From the NCBI RefSeq assembly GCF_013282805.1, contig NZ_CP054038.1, positions 744,001 to 808,000 on the forward strand: DNA of 64,000 nt, read 5' to 3'. The notes under the pieces were generated by a model. That model searched no databases and was not told the DNA's origin. It saw only the letters and a program-made list of their open reading frames with translations. This document shows, in pieces, positions 26,373 to 36,911 of this stretch; within the stretch, counting starts at the first letter, position 1; the number at the start of each line of letters is the position of its first letter. A program made the translations under genes and the position numbers. Source of the stretch: Microbacterium hominis. Lineage in GTDB: Bacteria; Actinomycetota; Actinomycetes; Actinomycetales; Microbacteriaceae.

Positions 26373-26621
26373 GTGACCACCCTCACTCTCATCGGCAAGC
26401 CCGACTGCCACCTGTGCGAGGTGGCGCGCGAGGTCGTCGAGACCGTCGTCGCAGAGCTGCCCGAAGACGCCATCGACGTCGAGGAGCTGTCGATCCTCGA
26501 CGACGAGCGTCTCTACGCGCAGTGGTGGGAGAAGATCCCCGTCGTGCTCATCGACGGCGACCTCCACGCGCATTGGCGGGTGTCACCCGACCGGCTGCGC
26601 GCCGCGCTCGCCGACGCGTGA
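26373..26621 (+). CDS. Glutaredoxin-like (DUF836) thiol protein
   Basis: The 82-aa protein has a thioredoxin fold with the motif Lys-Pro-Asp-Cys-His-Leu-Cys at residues 9-15 and the cis-Pro in Lys-Ile-Pro-Val-Val-Leu-Ile-Asp near 55. This fits the glutaredoxin-like DUF836 group. Likely a cytoplasmic thiol-disulfide exchanger. TATGAT is exactly 6 nt before GTG 26373, which settles the start and suggests a leaderless transcript. It converges with the phosphatase gene 6 bp downstream. Confidence 0.85.
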   Translation: MTTLTLIGKPDCHLCEVAREVVETVVAELPEDAIDVEELSILDDERLYAQWWEKIPVVLIDGDLHAHWRVSPDRLRAALADA

Positions 26622-26627
26622 CCGCGC

Positions 26628-27359
26628 TCAGGAATCGATGAGCCGGGCGCGCAGCGTCTCCAGCGCCGGCTCCGACAGCCCGCTCGCGGCCAGGTAGGCC
26701 GCCGATCCGCCGCGCTCGCGGTCGATCCACCCCAGCGCCTCGTCGATCGCGTCGACGGGTGAGCCGGCCAGGAGCACCTCCAGCTCGGGGGTGACCTCCA
26801 CGCCCATCGCCCGCACGCGCGCGAACATGCTCTCGGCCCATTCGCCCGCGAGGTTGGGGCCCGACGACGCGTAGTCCTCGAGGATCGCGTCGCGGTCGGC
26901 GCCCGCGGCATCCAGCAGCACGGCCACGGCGATGCCCGTGCGGTCCTTGCCGGCCGTGCAGTGCACCAGCACCGCCTCGGGCCGACCGTCGACTTCGGCG
27001 GTCAGGTACTGCGCGATGCGCGCGAACGTGCCGCCGGCGTGCGCGGCCATCTGCCGGTAGAGGCCGGGGAGGGTGGGAACGCGGGTTGCGGCATCCCGAG
27101 CCATGCCCTCCAGAAGCGGGAGGTGCACGAGTTCGATCTCGCGCGAACCGGGAAGGCGGTCGGGTCGCTGGTCGACCTCCTCCTGCGTGCGGAGGTCGAC
27201 GACCGTGCCGATCGGCGTGCGGGCGAACATCTCCAGCCCCGCGGCGGTGAGGCCGCCCAGCGCATCGGAGCGGTACAGCACTCCGCGGCGCACGCGGCCC
27301 TCGCCGGCGGGCAGCCCGCCCACATCGCGGAAGTTGAAGGTCCCGTCGAGCATGTCCAC
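26628..27359 (-). CDS. Tyrosine/serine-type protein phosphatase
   Basis: The 243-aa protein has the PTP loop HCTAGKDRTG (about residues 136-145) with catalytic Cys and Arg, preceded by FNFRDVGGLPAGEGRVRRGVLYRSD at the N-terminus, the signature of the DSP/Y-phosphatase3 group (LipA/MptpB-like). Targets may be phosphoproteins or phosphoinositides; this cannot be predicted. GTG 27359 is preceded 6 nt upstream by TAGGCT, favouring this start (GTG GAC ATG) over the ATG two codons later. Confidence 0.88.
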   Translation of the reverse strand: MDMLDGTFNFRDVGGLPAGEGRVRRGVLYRSDALGGLTAAGLEMFARTPIGTVVDLRTQEEVDQRPDRLPGSREIELVHLPLLEGMARDAATRVPTLPGLYRQMAAHAGGTFARIAQYLTAEVDGRPEAVLVHCTAGKDRTGIAVAVLLDAAGADRDAILEDYASSGPNLAGEWAESMFARVRAMGVEVTPELEVLLAGSPVDAIDEALGWIDRERGGSAAYLAASGLSEPALETLRARLIDS

Positions 27360-27452
27360 GCGTCGAGCCTATTGGCACACGTCGGGGCACGCCCGGGGAG
27401 CCCGCGGGCGGGCTTCCGCACCCGGGCGAGGAGAGCCGCGGGTGGACGCGGC

Positions 27453-28811
27453 TTACGGGGCCAGGCGCGTGGGGCCGCGGAAGAGGTAGGTGACCTCGCG
27501 GATCGACTCCTGACCGAGCAGGAGCATGAGCACCCGGGCCAGGCCCATGCCGAACCCGCCGTGGGGCGGGGCGCCGTAGCGGAAGAAGTCGAGGTAGAAC
27601 TCGAGGTGCTCGGGCTCCAGGCCCTTCTCCTTGGCCTGCTCGATGAGCACGTCGACGCGGTGCTCGCGCTGCGCGCCGGTCGTGATCTCGACGCCGTTGA
27701 ACAGCAGGTCGTACGACTTGGTGAGCCCGGTCTCCTCGTTGCGCATGTGATAGAACGCGCGGATCTCGGGGTGGTAGTCGGTGATGAAGACGAACTGGTG
27801 GCCGTAGGTCTCGAGCACGTGCGCGGCGATCTGGCGCTCGCCCTCGGGGTCGAGGTCGCCGTCGGTGCGGGGGATCTCGTACCCGCGCGCCTTCACGATC
27901 TCGCGCGCCTCGGCGAGCGGGATGCGCGGGAACGGGATGGCCGGCACCTGCACCTCGAGGCCGAACAGCTCCTCGATCTCGGCGCCGTGCTTCTCCTTGA
28001 CGGCGGCGATCGCCGTGGCCAGGAGTTCCTCCTGCATGGCGGCGACGTCTTCGTGGGAGTCGATCCAGCTGATCTCGGCGTCGATCGAGGTGAACTCGGT
28101 CGCGTGGCGCGAGGTGAAGGAGGGGTCGGCGCGGAACGCCGGCGCGATCTCGAAGATCTTGCCGAAGCCGGCGACCTGCGCCATCTGCTTGAAGAACTGC
28201 GGGCTCTGGGCGAGGTAGGCCGTCTTCTCCTCGAAGTAGGGCACCTCGAACAGCTCGGCGTTCGACTCCGACGCCGAGGCCATGAGCTTGGGGGAGTGCA
28301 CCTCGATGTAGTCGCGCTCGATCCAGTACGTGCGCATCGCGTGCTCGAGGGTGGTCTGCACGCGGAAGATCAGGTTGTTGCGGCGCTGGCGCAGGTCGAG
28401 GAAGCGCCAGTCCATGCGCTTGTCCAGGCCCGAATCGGCGGCGATCGGGGTCTCGGGGAGGGCCGCGGCGGCCACCTCGAGCGCGCCGATCTTGATCTCG
28501 ACGCCGCCGAGCTTGACGCGCTCGTCGTGCTTGAGGTCGCCCGTCACGGTGAGGAAGGTGCCCGTCGACAGGTTCGAGATGAGGTCGGTGAGGGCGAGCG
28601 CCGCGGGGTCCTGGGGCGCGGCGGGCTCGACGGCCGCGGCGGGGTCGACCGGCCGGGTCGCCGGGTTCACCAGCTGCACGGCGCCGGTCTCGTCACGGAG
28701 GATGACGAACTGCACCTTCTTCTGATCGCGGACGGTCTCGACCCACCCGGACACGGACACCGGGCCGTCGGCAAGACCCTGAAGCTGCTGGACGAGAACG
28801 CGTTCACTCAC
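27453..28811 (-). CDS. aspS: Aspartate--tRNA ligase, archaeal (non-discriminating) type
   Basis: A 452-aa class II synthetase charging tRNA-Asp, and by type also tRNA-Asn, with Asp. The OB-fold anticodon domain fills residues 1-110 with an Ala/Pro-rich insertion near 55-65. Motif 2 is FRADPSFTSRHATEFTSIDAE and motif 3 GFGMGLARVLMLLL. The protein lacks the GAD insertion of the long bacterial AspRS, so it is of the archaeal/AsnRS-like kind, which normally works with GatCAB to make Asn-tRNA. GTG 28811 starts the homology; TAGACT is 8 nt upstream. Confidence 0.92.
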   Translation of the reverse strand: MSERVLVQQLQGLADGPVSVSGWVETVRDQKKVQFVILRDETGAVQLVNPATRPVDPAAAVEPAAPQDPAALALTDLISNLSTGTFLTVTGDLKHDERVKLGGVEIKIGALEVAAAALPETPIAADSGLDKRMDWRFLDLRQRRNNLIFRVQTTLEHAMRTYWIERDYIEVHSPKLMASASESNAELFEVPYFEEKTAYLAQSPQFFKQMAQVAGFGKIFEIAPAFRADPSFTSRHATEFTSIDAEISWIDSHEDVAAMQEELLATAIAAVKEKHGAEIEELFGLEVQVPAIPFPRIPLAEAREIVKARGYEIPRTDGDLDPEGERQIAAHVLETYGHQFVFITDYHPEIRAFYHMRNEETGLTKSYDLLFNGVEITTGAQREHRVDVLIEQAKEKGLEPEHLEFYLDFFRYGAPPHGGFGMGLARVLMLLLGQESIREVTYLFRGPTRLAP

Positions 28812-28890
28812 GGTCGTCAAGTCTAGGTGGCGTGTGAACACTGTGTGACATGCACGGTTCGCCCAGGCCCGAGGCCGTATCCTCGGGTCC

Positions 28891-29922
28891 ATGACGACGC
28901 CTTCCGCGACGCCGCCTGTCTCCACCGCTCCCGTGCGGGGCGGTCTGCTCCCGATCCTCCTCAACGCCCTCCGCGGCGGCCTCATCGGCCTCGCCGAGCT
29001 GCTGCCGGGCATCTCCGGCGGCACGATCGCGCTGATCACCGGTGTGTACGAGCGCCTCATCGACGCGGCGGCGGCGATCGTCTCCGCCGTCAAGCGTCTC
29101 GTCTTCGGCCCCGACCGTCGCGCGGGCTTCGCCGCCGAGATGCGCCGGGTCGAGTGGATGCTGGTGGTGCCGGTGATCGTCGGCATGGGCGCCATGGTGC
29201 TCACTCTCGCGGGCCTCGTCGAGGGCCTCGTCTCGGGCAGCCCGGAGCTGTCCCGCGGGCTCTTCTTCGGTCTGGTCGCTGCGAGCATCGTCGTCCCGCT
29301 CCAGCTCGTGCCCCGGGCATCCCGCGGCATCGGCGCGCGACTGACGGGATTCGCGGTGTTCGCCCTCGCCGCTGTGGCCGCCTACGCCTCCGTGGACTTC
29401 GCCGCCGGCTCGCTCGTGGTCGAGCCGCCCCTGTGGTTCGTGTTCATCGCCGCAGCGATCGCGGTGTGCGCGCTGGTCGTGCCCGGCGTCTCCGGGTCGT
29501 TCTTCCTCCTCGCGATCGGCCTGTACTCGCCGACCCTCCTCGCCGTCGACGAGCGCGACCTCGCCTATCTCGGCGTCTTCGCCGCGGGCGCCCTGGTGGG
29601 CCTGGTGACGATCGTGCGCGTCATGAAATTCCTGCTGGACCGCTTCCGCCGTCTGACGCTGCTCGCGATGGCCGGGCTCATGCTGGGCTCGCTGCGCGCG
29701 CTGTGGCCGTGGCAGACCCACCCGGCGGGCGAGGACCACGGCATCGGCGAACTCGCCGCGCCCTACGACCCGATCGCGGGGCCGATCCTGCTGGCGGTGC
29801 TCGGCGCGGCGATCGTGCTCGGCCTGCTGCTGGTCGAGCGCGGCATCCACCGTCGCGCCACCGCGGCGGCCGTCGAGGCCGGCGGAGCGGACGAGCCCGA
29901 GCGCGTCGGCGCCGGTCGCTGA
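28891..29922 (+). CDS. DUF368 membrane protein, probable undecaprenyl-phosphate translocase (PopT type)
   Basis: The 343-aa protein has about nine membrane helices and the two internal motifs of DUF368: ELLPGISGGTIALITGVYE near residue 37 and VPGVSGSFFLLAIGLY near 198, an inverted repeat of re-entrant hairpins. Proteins of this family (PopT) have been shown to recycle C55 undecaprenyl phosphate for cell-wall synthesis; I infer the same here. TATCCT lies 7 nt before ATG. It is divergent from aspS. Confidence 0.85.
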   Translation: MTTPSATPPVSTAPVRGGLLPILLNALRGGLIGLAELLPGISGGTIALITGVYERLIDAAAAIVSAVKRLVFGPDRRAGFAAEMRRVEWMLVVPVIVGMGAMVLTLAGLVEGLVSGSPELSRGLFFGLVAASIVVPLQLVPRASRGIGARLTGFAVFALAAVAAYASVDFAAGSLVVEPPLWFVFIAAAIAVCALVVPGVSGSFFLLAIGLYSPTLLAVDERDLAYLGVFAAGALVGLVTIVRVMKFLLDRFRRLTLLAMAGLMLGSLRALWPWQTHPAGEDHGIGELAAPYDPIAGPILLAVLGAAIVLGLLLVERGIHRRATAAAVEAGGADEPERVGAGR

Positions 29923-29978
29923 CCCGCCGTCGCGTCGCATACAGCGTTCGCTCAGCGGGCGCACAGATGACGCCCACG

Positions 29979-29984
29979 TAGACT
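29979..29984 (+). promoter_or_regulatory. -10 box TAGACT, leaderless start of the cytochrome c operon
   Basis: TAGACT ends 6 nt before GTG 29991, the first gene of a five-gene run ending at 34949. No ribosome site is visible. Confidence 0.45.
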
Positions 29985-29990
29985 GATCGG

Positions 29991-30620
29991 GTGCCCGCCG
30001 ATCGCCTTCATCTCGTGCGCCACGGAGAGGTCTACAACCCCCGCCGCGTGCTCTACGGTCGGCTTCCGGGCTACCAGCTGAGCGTCGACGGGCGCCGCAT
30101 GGCGCGGCAGGCCGCCGAGTACGTGCAGAGCCTCGAGCGCCCCGTCTCGGCGCTGGTCTGCTCGCCGCTGGAGCGCACGCGCGAGTCGGCCGAGCCGTTC
30201 GCCGAGATCTTCGACGTCGACCCGCGCATCGACGAGCGCGTGATCGAGCCCACGAACGTGTTCGAAGGCCGCCGCATGGTCAAGGCGCTCGTGAATCCCT
30301 GGAACTGGCGCCACCTTCGCAAGCCCGCCCTCCCCAGCTGGGGCGAGCCGTACGGCGAGGTCATCGCGCGCATGAACGCCGCCATGACCCAGGCGTGGGA
30401 GTCGGTCGACTCGGGCGACGTCGTGATCGTGTCGCACCAGCTCCCCATCTGGATCACCCACCTCGCCGTCACCGGCCGGCCCTCCCGCCACGACCCGCGG
30501 GAGCGCCGCTGCGCGCTGTCGAGCGTGACGAGCTTCGAGATGCCCGACGGGAAGTGGACCGAGGTGGCCTACGCGGAGCCCGCGACGACCGCCGGCGCCG
30601 TGGACGTGGGGGCGGTGTGA
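29991..30620 (+). CDS. Histidine phosphatase family protein
   Basis: A 209-aa phosphoglycerate-mutase-like protein with LHLVRHGEVYNP at residues 6-17 (the RHG motif with the phosphorylated His), the second Arg in SPLERTRESAEPF near 58, and the second His in VIVSHQLPI near 149. The C-terminal part is polar. It is the first gene of a run leading to the cytochrome c maturation genes, an arrangement common in actinobacteria; its substrate is unknown. Its stop overlaps the next start (TGATG). Confidence 0.88.
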   Translation: MPADRLHLVRHGEVYNPRRVLYGRLPGYQLSVDGRRMARQAAEYVQSLERPVSALVCSPLERTRESAEPFAEIFDVDPRIDERVIEPTNVFEGRRMVKALVNPWNWRHLRKPALPSWGEPYGEVIARMNAAMTQAWESVDSGDVVIVSHQLPIWITHLAVTGRPSRHDPRERRCALSSVTSFEMPDGKWTEVAYAEPATTAGAVDVGAV

Positions 30621-31234
30621 TGGGTCGCACGTCGATGTCGGCGCGGCTGCGGGCCGCGGCATCCACTCTTCTCGTTCTCAGCCTGGGCGCGGGGCTCGTC
30701 GCCTGCTCGAACGACCCGCTCGCCGAGCAGTACCGCGCCGGCGACAACAAGGGGTTCATCGCCGGTGATTTCCGCGTGGTCGAGGTGCCCGAGGCCGAGC
30801 GCGGCGAGCCGGTCGCCTTCGAGGGCGTGCTCGATGTCGGCGGCACGGTGTCGAGCGACGACTACGCCGGCGACGTGCTCGTCGTGAACTTCTGGTACGC
30901 GGGCTGCGCGCCCTGCCGTGTGGAGGCCCCCGAGCTCGAGGCCGCGCACGAGGCGTTCGCGGGCGACGACGTGTCGTTCCTCGGCGTGAACATCTACGAC
31001 GGCGCGGAGGCCTCGCTCGCCTTCGCCGAGACGTACGGCGTGACCTATCCGAGTGCGCTGGCGACCGAGGACGGCTCGATCAAGCTCGCCTTCGCCGACC
31101 AGACGCCCCTGAACGCCGTGCCCACCACCCTCGTGCTCGACGCCGAGGGCCGCGTCGCGGCGCGCATCATCGGGCAGCTCCCCGACGCGTCGGTGCTCAC
31201 CTCCCTCGTGCGCGACGCGCTGGAGGAGTCGTGA
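30620..31234 (+). CDS. TlpA/ResA-type thiol-disulfide lipoprotein
   Basis: The 204-aa protein has an N-terminal signal with lipobox Leu-Val-Ala-Cys near residue 29, so it is tethered outside the membrane. The thioredoxin domain carries VNFWYAGCAPCRVEAPEL with active CxxC near 94-97 and cis-Pro in NAVPTTLVLD near 167. By family and neighbours it reduces the CxxCH haem-binding cysteines of apocytochrome c, receiving electrons from CcdA encoded next. ATG at 30620 overlaps the preceding stop by one base. Confidence 0.9.
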   Translation: MGRTSMSARLRAAASTLLVLSLGAGLVACSNDPLAEQYRAGDNKGFIAGDFRVVEVPEAERGEPVAFEGVLDVGGTVSSDDYAGDVLVVNFWYAGCAPCRVEAPELEAAHEAFAGDDVSFLGVNIYDGAEASLAFAETYGVTYPSALATEDGSIKLAFADQTPLNAVPTTLVLDAEGRVAARIIGQLPDASVLTSLVRDALEES

Positions 31235-32095
31235 ACCCCGGCGCACTCGTCGCCGACGGGTCGTTGCTGGTCGCGATCCCGATCGCGGTGCTCGCCGGCC
31301 TCATTTCGTTCCTCTCGCCCTGCGTGCTGCCGCTCGTGCCCGGTTACCTGGGCTTCATCGGCGGTGCTGTCGCGCCGCGGCCGGCTTCCGCGCCCGAACT
31401 TCGGAGTTCCGGGCGCATTTCGGACTTTTCGCGCGATCGCGTCCGGAAAGCGGCGGGTTCTCCGGTTTCCGGACCCGTCACGAACGCCGGGGGAGTGGAT
31501 GCTTCGCCCGCCGCCACCGCGACCGCGACGGCCCCCACCCGCAGCCGCCTGCTGCTCGGGGTGCTGCTGTTCATCGCCGGGTTCACCGTCGTGTTCATGA
31601 GCGTCGCGATGCTCGGCGGCACGCTCGGCCGGTTCCTGCTGGAGTACGCCGACATCATCACGCGCGTGCTGGGTGTGGTGATCATCGCGATGGGCCTCGT
31701 GTTCATCGGCGTGTTCGGCCTCGCCCAGCGCACCCTGCGTCCGCAGGTGCGCGGCAACCTCGGGCTCATCGGCGCCCCGCTGCTGGGCGTCGCGCTCGGC
31801 ATCGGCTGGACCCCGTGCATCGGCCCGACCCTCGCCGTCATCCTCGGCATGTCGTTCGACGCCGGCTCGGCCGGCCGGGGCGCGCTGCTCGGCCTCGCGT
31901 ATTCGCTGGGGCTCGGCATCCCGTTCGTGCTCCTCACCCTCGGATTCGGCTGGGCGACCCGTTCGGTCGGGTTCCTGCGCCGGCACATCCGCGTCGTGAA
32001 CATCATCGGCGGCGTCGTGCTGATCGTGCTGGGCCTTCTCATGGTGACCGGCATCTGGACGGCCATCATGTCGCAGCTGCAGGGGGTGTTCGCGA

Positions 32096-32115
<20 letters not shown>
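31231..32115 (+). CDS. ccdA: CcdA-type cytochrome c biogenesis thiol transporter with a repeat-derived insert
   Basis: CcdA passes electrons from cytoplasmic thioredoxin across the membrane to ResA. The 294-aa protein has six helices, with the redox cysteines in SPCVLPLVPGYLGFIGG (about residue 30) and GWTPCIGPTLA (about 191). Between helices 1 and 2, residues 46-110 form a polar insert (AVAPRPASAPELRSSG...) that normal CcdA lacks. Its DNA (31385-31512) matches, partly inverted, the intergenic repeat at 12643-12770, so a repeat seems to have been inserted in frame. The start GTG 31231 overlaps the previous stop. Confidence 0.9.
31385..31512. repeat. Dispersed repeat inserted within ccdA
   Basis: CTCCGGTTTCCGGAC (31460-31474) is the inverted complement of GTCCGGAAACCGGAG at 12643. 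GGAGTTCCGGGCGC and CCGAACTTCGG also match the inverted 12.7-kb copy. GAGTGGATGCTTCGCCCGCC at 31493-31512 is a direct match (one change) to 12751-12770. GCGCCCGAAC...GTTCCGGGCGC makes an internal hairpin. Confidence 0.5.
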
Positions 32116-33886
<1,771 letters not shown>

Positions 33887-33890
33887 CGCC

Positions 33891-34949
33891 ATGTCCGACT
33901 CCGCCCTCAGCCTCGACTCGGTCTCGGTGCTCCTGGTCTGGACCGCGATCGCGATCTACGCGCTCGCGTTCATCGCCTACGCGGTAGACCTCGCGCACCG
34001 CTCCGCGCTCGCGATCGACGAGAGGGATGCCGCGGCCTCAGCCTCGCGTCGACGTGAGCTCGTCGGCGCCGCCGCGGGCGCGGCATCCACCACCGCCGTC
34101 GCGCAGCTGCGCGCGCAGGAGGCCGCCGCCGACGCGACGCTGGACGCACCGACGGCGAAGCGCCCGCGGCTCGTGTGGGCGCGGATCGGCACCTCGCTGA
34201 CGGTGCTCGCCTTCCTCTTCCACCTCGCCGGCGACATCACGCGCGGCATCGCGGCCGGGCGCGTGCCGTGGTCGAACATGTACGAGTTCGCCCTCACCGG
34301 CACGCTGCTGATCGTCGCCGTGTTCCTGGCGACGCTGGTGCGCTTCGACCTGCGCTTCCTCGGCTCGCTCATCACCGGCCTCACCGTCGTGCTGCTGGGT
34401 GGAGCGACCCTCGCGTTCTACGTCGAGGTCGTGCCGCTGGCCGACCCGCTCAAGAGCGTGTGGCTGGTCATCCACGTCTTCGTCGCGTCGCTGGCGACGG
34501 CCCTGTTCGCCCTGGCCTTCGGCCTCTCGGTGCTGCAGCTCATGCAGGCGCGCCGCGAGCGCAAGATCCTGGTCGGGGCCGGCTCGGCAGAGGGCACGGG
34601 CAGGATGGGCCCGGGGTTCCTGCGCACGATCCCGAGCGCCGACGCGCTGGAGTCCCTGGCCTACCGCTTCGCGATCATCGGCTTCATCTTCTGGACGTTC
34701 ACCCTCATCGCCGGCTCCATCTGGGCCAACGACGCGTGGGGCCGCTACTGGGGCTTCGACACCAAGGAGGTGTGGACCTTCGTCATCTGGGTGCTCTACG
34801 CCGGCTACATCCACGCGCGCGCCACGCGCGGCTGGCGCGGCGCACGCTCGGCGTGGCTGTCGATCATCGGCTTCACCGCGGTGCTGTTCAACTTCACGAT
34901 CGTGAACATGTTCTTCAAGGGCCTGCACGCCTACAGCGGCCTGAGCTGA
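33891..34949 (+). CDS. ccsB: CcsB/ResC-type haem-handling cytochrome c biogenesis protein
   Basis: The 352-aa protein has about eight membrane helices and the haem-binding WWD-type loop, here WGRYWGFDTKEVWTFVIW near residues 285-302, with conserved His residues in flanking loops (LVIHVFVAS, YAGYIHARATRG). It brings haem across the membrane and, with ResB, attaches it to apocytochrome c. A cytoplasmic loop after helix 1 (about residues 40-90) is enlarged by an Ala-rich stretch. Last gene of the run; a large hairpin follows. Confidence 0.93.
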   Translation: MSDSALSLDSVSVLLVWTAIAIYALAFIAYAVDLAHRSALAIDERDAAASASRRRELVGAAAGAASTTAVAQLRAQEAAADATLDAPTAKRPRLVWARIGTSLTVLAFLFHLAGDITRGIAAGRVPWSNMYEFALTGTLLIVAVFLATLVRFDLRFLGSLITGLTVVLLGGATLAFYVEVVPLADPLKSVWLVIHVFVASLATALFALAFGLSVLQLMQARRERKILVGAGSAEGTGRMGPGFLRTIPSADALESLAYRFAIIGFIFWTFTLIAGSIWANDAWGRYWGFDTKEVWTFVIWVLYAGYIHARATRGWRGARSAWLSIIGFTAVLFNFTIVNMFFKGLHAYSGLS

Positions 34950-34983
34950 GCCCGCTCCGCGCGCGAACCCCTGGGCGCGAGTC

Positions 34984-35047
34984 CACACTTCGGGCCCCGA
35001 GTCCACAATCCCGCCTTCGCGCGGGTGTGGATTCGGGGCCCGATGTG
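34984..35047. terminator. Long imperfect hairpin between converging genes
   Basis: The arms around TCGGGCCCCGAGTCCACA (34990-35007) and TGTGGATTCGGGGCCCGA (35026-35043) pair over about 18 bp with one mismatch and extend outward through CACA/TGTG and inward through CCCGC/GCGGG. It lies between ccsB and the cystathionine gene, which converge here. No U-tract. Terminator is likely; the sequence could also be a dispersed palindromic element. Confidence 0.55.
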
Positions 35048-35079
35048 TTGATTCAGCGTGACACGAGCCCCGATCGGCG

Positions 35080-36312
35080 TCAGTGCGCAGACACGAGATC
35101 GGGGCTGGATGCCGCGGGCGCGGCATCCACATCATCGACGCACGCCGCGAGGGCGGCCGCGAGGTCGGCGATGAGATCGCCCGCGTCTTCGAGACCGATC
35201 GACAGGCGCAGCACGTCGGCGTCGGGCCGCGCCTCGGGCGGCACGGGGCGATGGGTGAGGGCCGCGGGGTGCTGGATGAGCGAGTCCACGCCGCCGAGCG
35301 AGACCGCGTGCGTGAACAGCCGGGTGGCGGTGAGCACCCGTGCCGCGGCGGCGAACCCGCCGTGCAGGCGGAGGGCGATCATCGCCCCGGTGCCGGTCAT
35401 CTGGCGCTCGAGGATCCCGTGCGGATCCCCGTCGAGCCCCGGATAGAACACCTGCGCGACGGCGGGCTGGTCGACGAGCCACTGCACGATCCGGCGGGCG
35501 CTCTCCTGCTGGCGCTCCAGCCGCACCGGCAGGGTCGACAGGCCCCGGTGCAGGAGGTACGCGCCGAGGGGGTGCAGCAGCCCGCCCGTGATCGCGCGTA
35601 CGCGGCGCAGCGCCTCCGCGGTCGTCTCGTCGCACGCGATGACGCCGGCGATCACGTCGCCGTGCCCGCCGAGGTACTTGGTCGCGCTGTGCAGCGACAT
35701 CGCGGCGCCGAGCGCGACGGGCTGCTGCAGCAGGGGAGTGGCGAACGTGTTGTCGACGAGCACGGGCACCGCGCCCGCCTGACTCACGACGGCGGCGATG
35801 TCGACGAGTTCGAGCGTCGGGTTCGCGGGGGTTTCGAGCACCACCAGGCCCGTGTCGGGGCGGATCGCCGCGGCCACCTCGTCCTGCTCGCAGAAGGTCG
35901 TCTCCACGCCGAGGGGACCGGCGCCGAGGAGGTGGTCGGTGCCGCCGTAGAGGGGGCGCACCGCGACCACATGGGGCTTGCCGACCGAGGTCGTTTGCGC
36001 GAGCACGGCCGCGGTCATCGCCGCCATCCCCGACGCGAAAGCGACGGCGGTCTCGGTGCCCTCGAGCTCGGCGAGGGCGCATTCGAACCGCGCGACCGTC
36101 GGATTCCACAGGCGCGCGTACACCGACCCGCCCTCGCGCGGGCGCCCGCCGAGGGCCATCGACTCGTACGAATCGCCGCCGAGCTCCACATCGGGGAGGG
36201 GGTTGGTGGTCGACAGGTCGATGGGCGGCGCGTGCACGCCGAGCGCGGCCAGGTCGTCGCGTCCGCAGCGCACGGCGCGGGTGTCGGGGTGCAGAGGGGG
36301 AGTGTGGAGCAT
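35080..36312 (-). CDS. Cystathionine gamma-lyase/synthase family PLP enzyme
   Basis: The 410-aa protein is a Cys/Met-metabolism PLP enzyme of fold I. The Schiff-base lysine is in LHSATKYLGGHGDVIAG (about residue 204); ARLWNPTVARFE near 65, FASGMAAMTA near 91, ETPANPTLE near 158 and LVDNTFATPLLQQPVALGA near 185 are family blocks. Gamma-lyase, gamma-synthase and methionine gamma-lyase cannot be separated by eye. The C-terminal tail is Ala/Asp-rich. It is divergent from an Lrp-type regulator 113 bp away, which most likely controls it. Confidence 0.88.
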   Translation of the reverse strand: MLHTPPLHPDTRAVRCGRDDLAALGVHAPPIDLSTTNPLPDVELGGDSYESMALGGRPREGGSVYARLWNPTVARFECALAELEGTETAVAFASGMAAMTAAVLAQTTSVGKPHVVAVRPLYGGTDHLLGAGPLGVETTFCEQDEVAAAIRPDTGLVVLETPANPTLELVDIAAVVSQAGAVPVLVDNTFATPLLQQPVALGAAMSLHSATKYLGGHGDVIAGVIACDETTAEALRRVRAITGGLLHPLGAYLLHRGLSTLPVRLERQQESARRIVQWLVDQPAVAQVFYPGLDGDPHGILERQMTGTGAMIALRLHGGFAAAARVLTATRLFTHAVSLGGVDSLIQHPAALTHRPVPPEARPDADVLRLSIGLEDAGDLIADLAAALAACVDDVDAAPAASSPDLVSAH

Positions 36313-36425
36313 GCCGACATTCCCTCACGGATCGCAAGAATGGATGCCGCACCTTGCGTTTTCGGCAGTGATCGACTGTGATTCTGCAGGAGTGAGCAAA
36401 GACAGCTCGCGAATCGGAGGGAACG

Positions 36426-36911
36426 TTGGCGAAGACGCAGGGCTCGGACTGGGCGGACGACCTCGACGACGTGGACGTCGCCATCCTCCGCGCGCTCAGC
36501 GACGACGCCGATACGACGAACAAGGCGCTCGCCCAGCGCCTGGGGCTCGCGGAGTCGACGTGCGCGCACCGCATCCGGGCGCTGCGCGCGCGCGGCGTGA
36601 TCCGCGACACACGCGCGCGCCTCGACGGAGCCGCCCTCGGCCTGCCGCTGCAGGCGATCATCCGCGTGCGGCTGGGCAACCACACCCCGGAGGGCGTGCG
36701 CGCGGTCTACGACGCGCTGGTGGCGACCCCGCGGGTGCTGCAGGTGTTCCACGTCGCCGGCATGGACGACTTCCTCGTGCACGTCGCGGTGCAGGATGCC
36801 ACGGCGCTGCGCGACATCGTGCTCGAGCACATCACGGTGCACGCGATCGTGCGGGCGACCGAGACGCAGCTGGTCTTCGAGCTGCGAGACGGGGCCGGGA
36901 TGCTCGCCTGA
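36426..36911 (+). CDS. Lrp/AsnC-family transcription regulator
   Basis: The 161-aa protein has an N-terminal HTH (LDDVDVAILRALSDDADTTNKALAQRLGLAESTCAHRIRALRARGVI) and a C-terminal AsnC ligand-binding domain with the beta-alpha-beta pattern around VLQVFHVAGMDDFLVHVAV. Such proteins sense amino acids and form octamers. TTG 36426 is chosen because GGAGGGAAC lies just upstream. The divergent cystathionine gene is the natural target. Confidence 0.9.
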   Translation: MAKTQGSDWADDLDDVDVAILRALSDDADTTNKALAQRLGLAESTCAHRIRALRARGVIRDTRARLDGAALGLPLQAIIRVRLGNHTPEGVRAVYDALVATPRVLQVFHVAGMDDFLVHVAVQDATALRDIVLEHITVHAIVRATETQLVFELRDGAGMLA

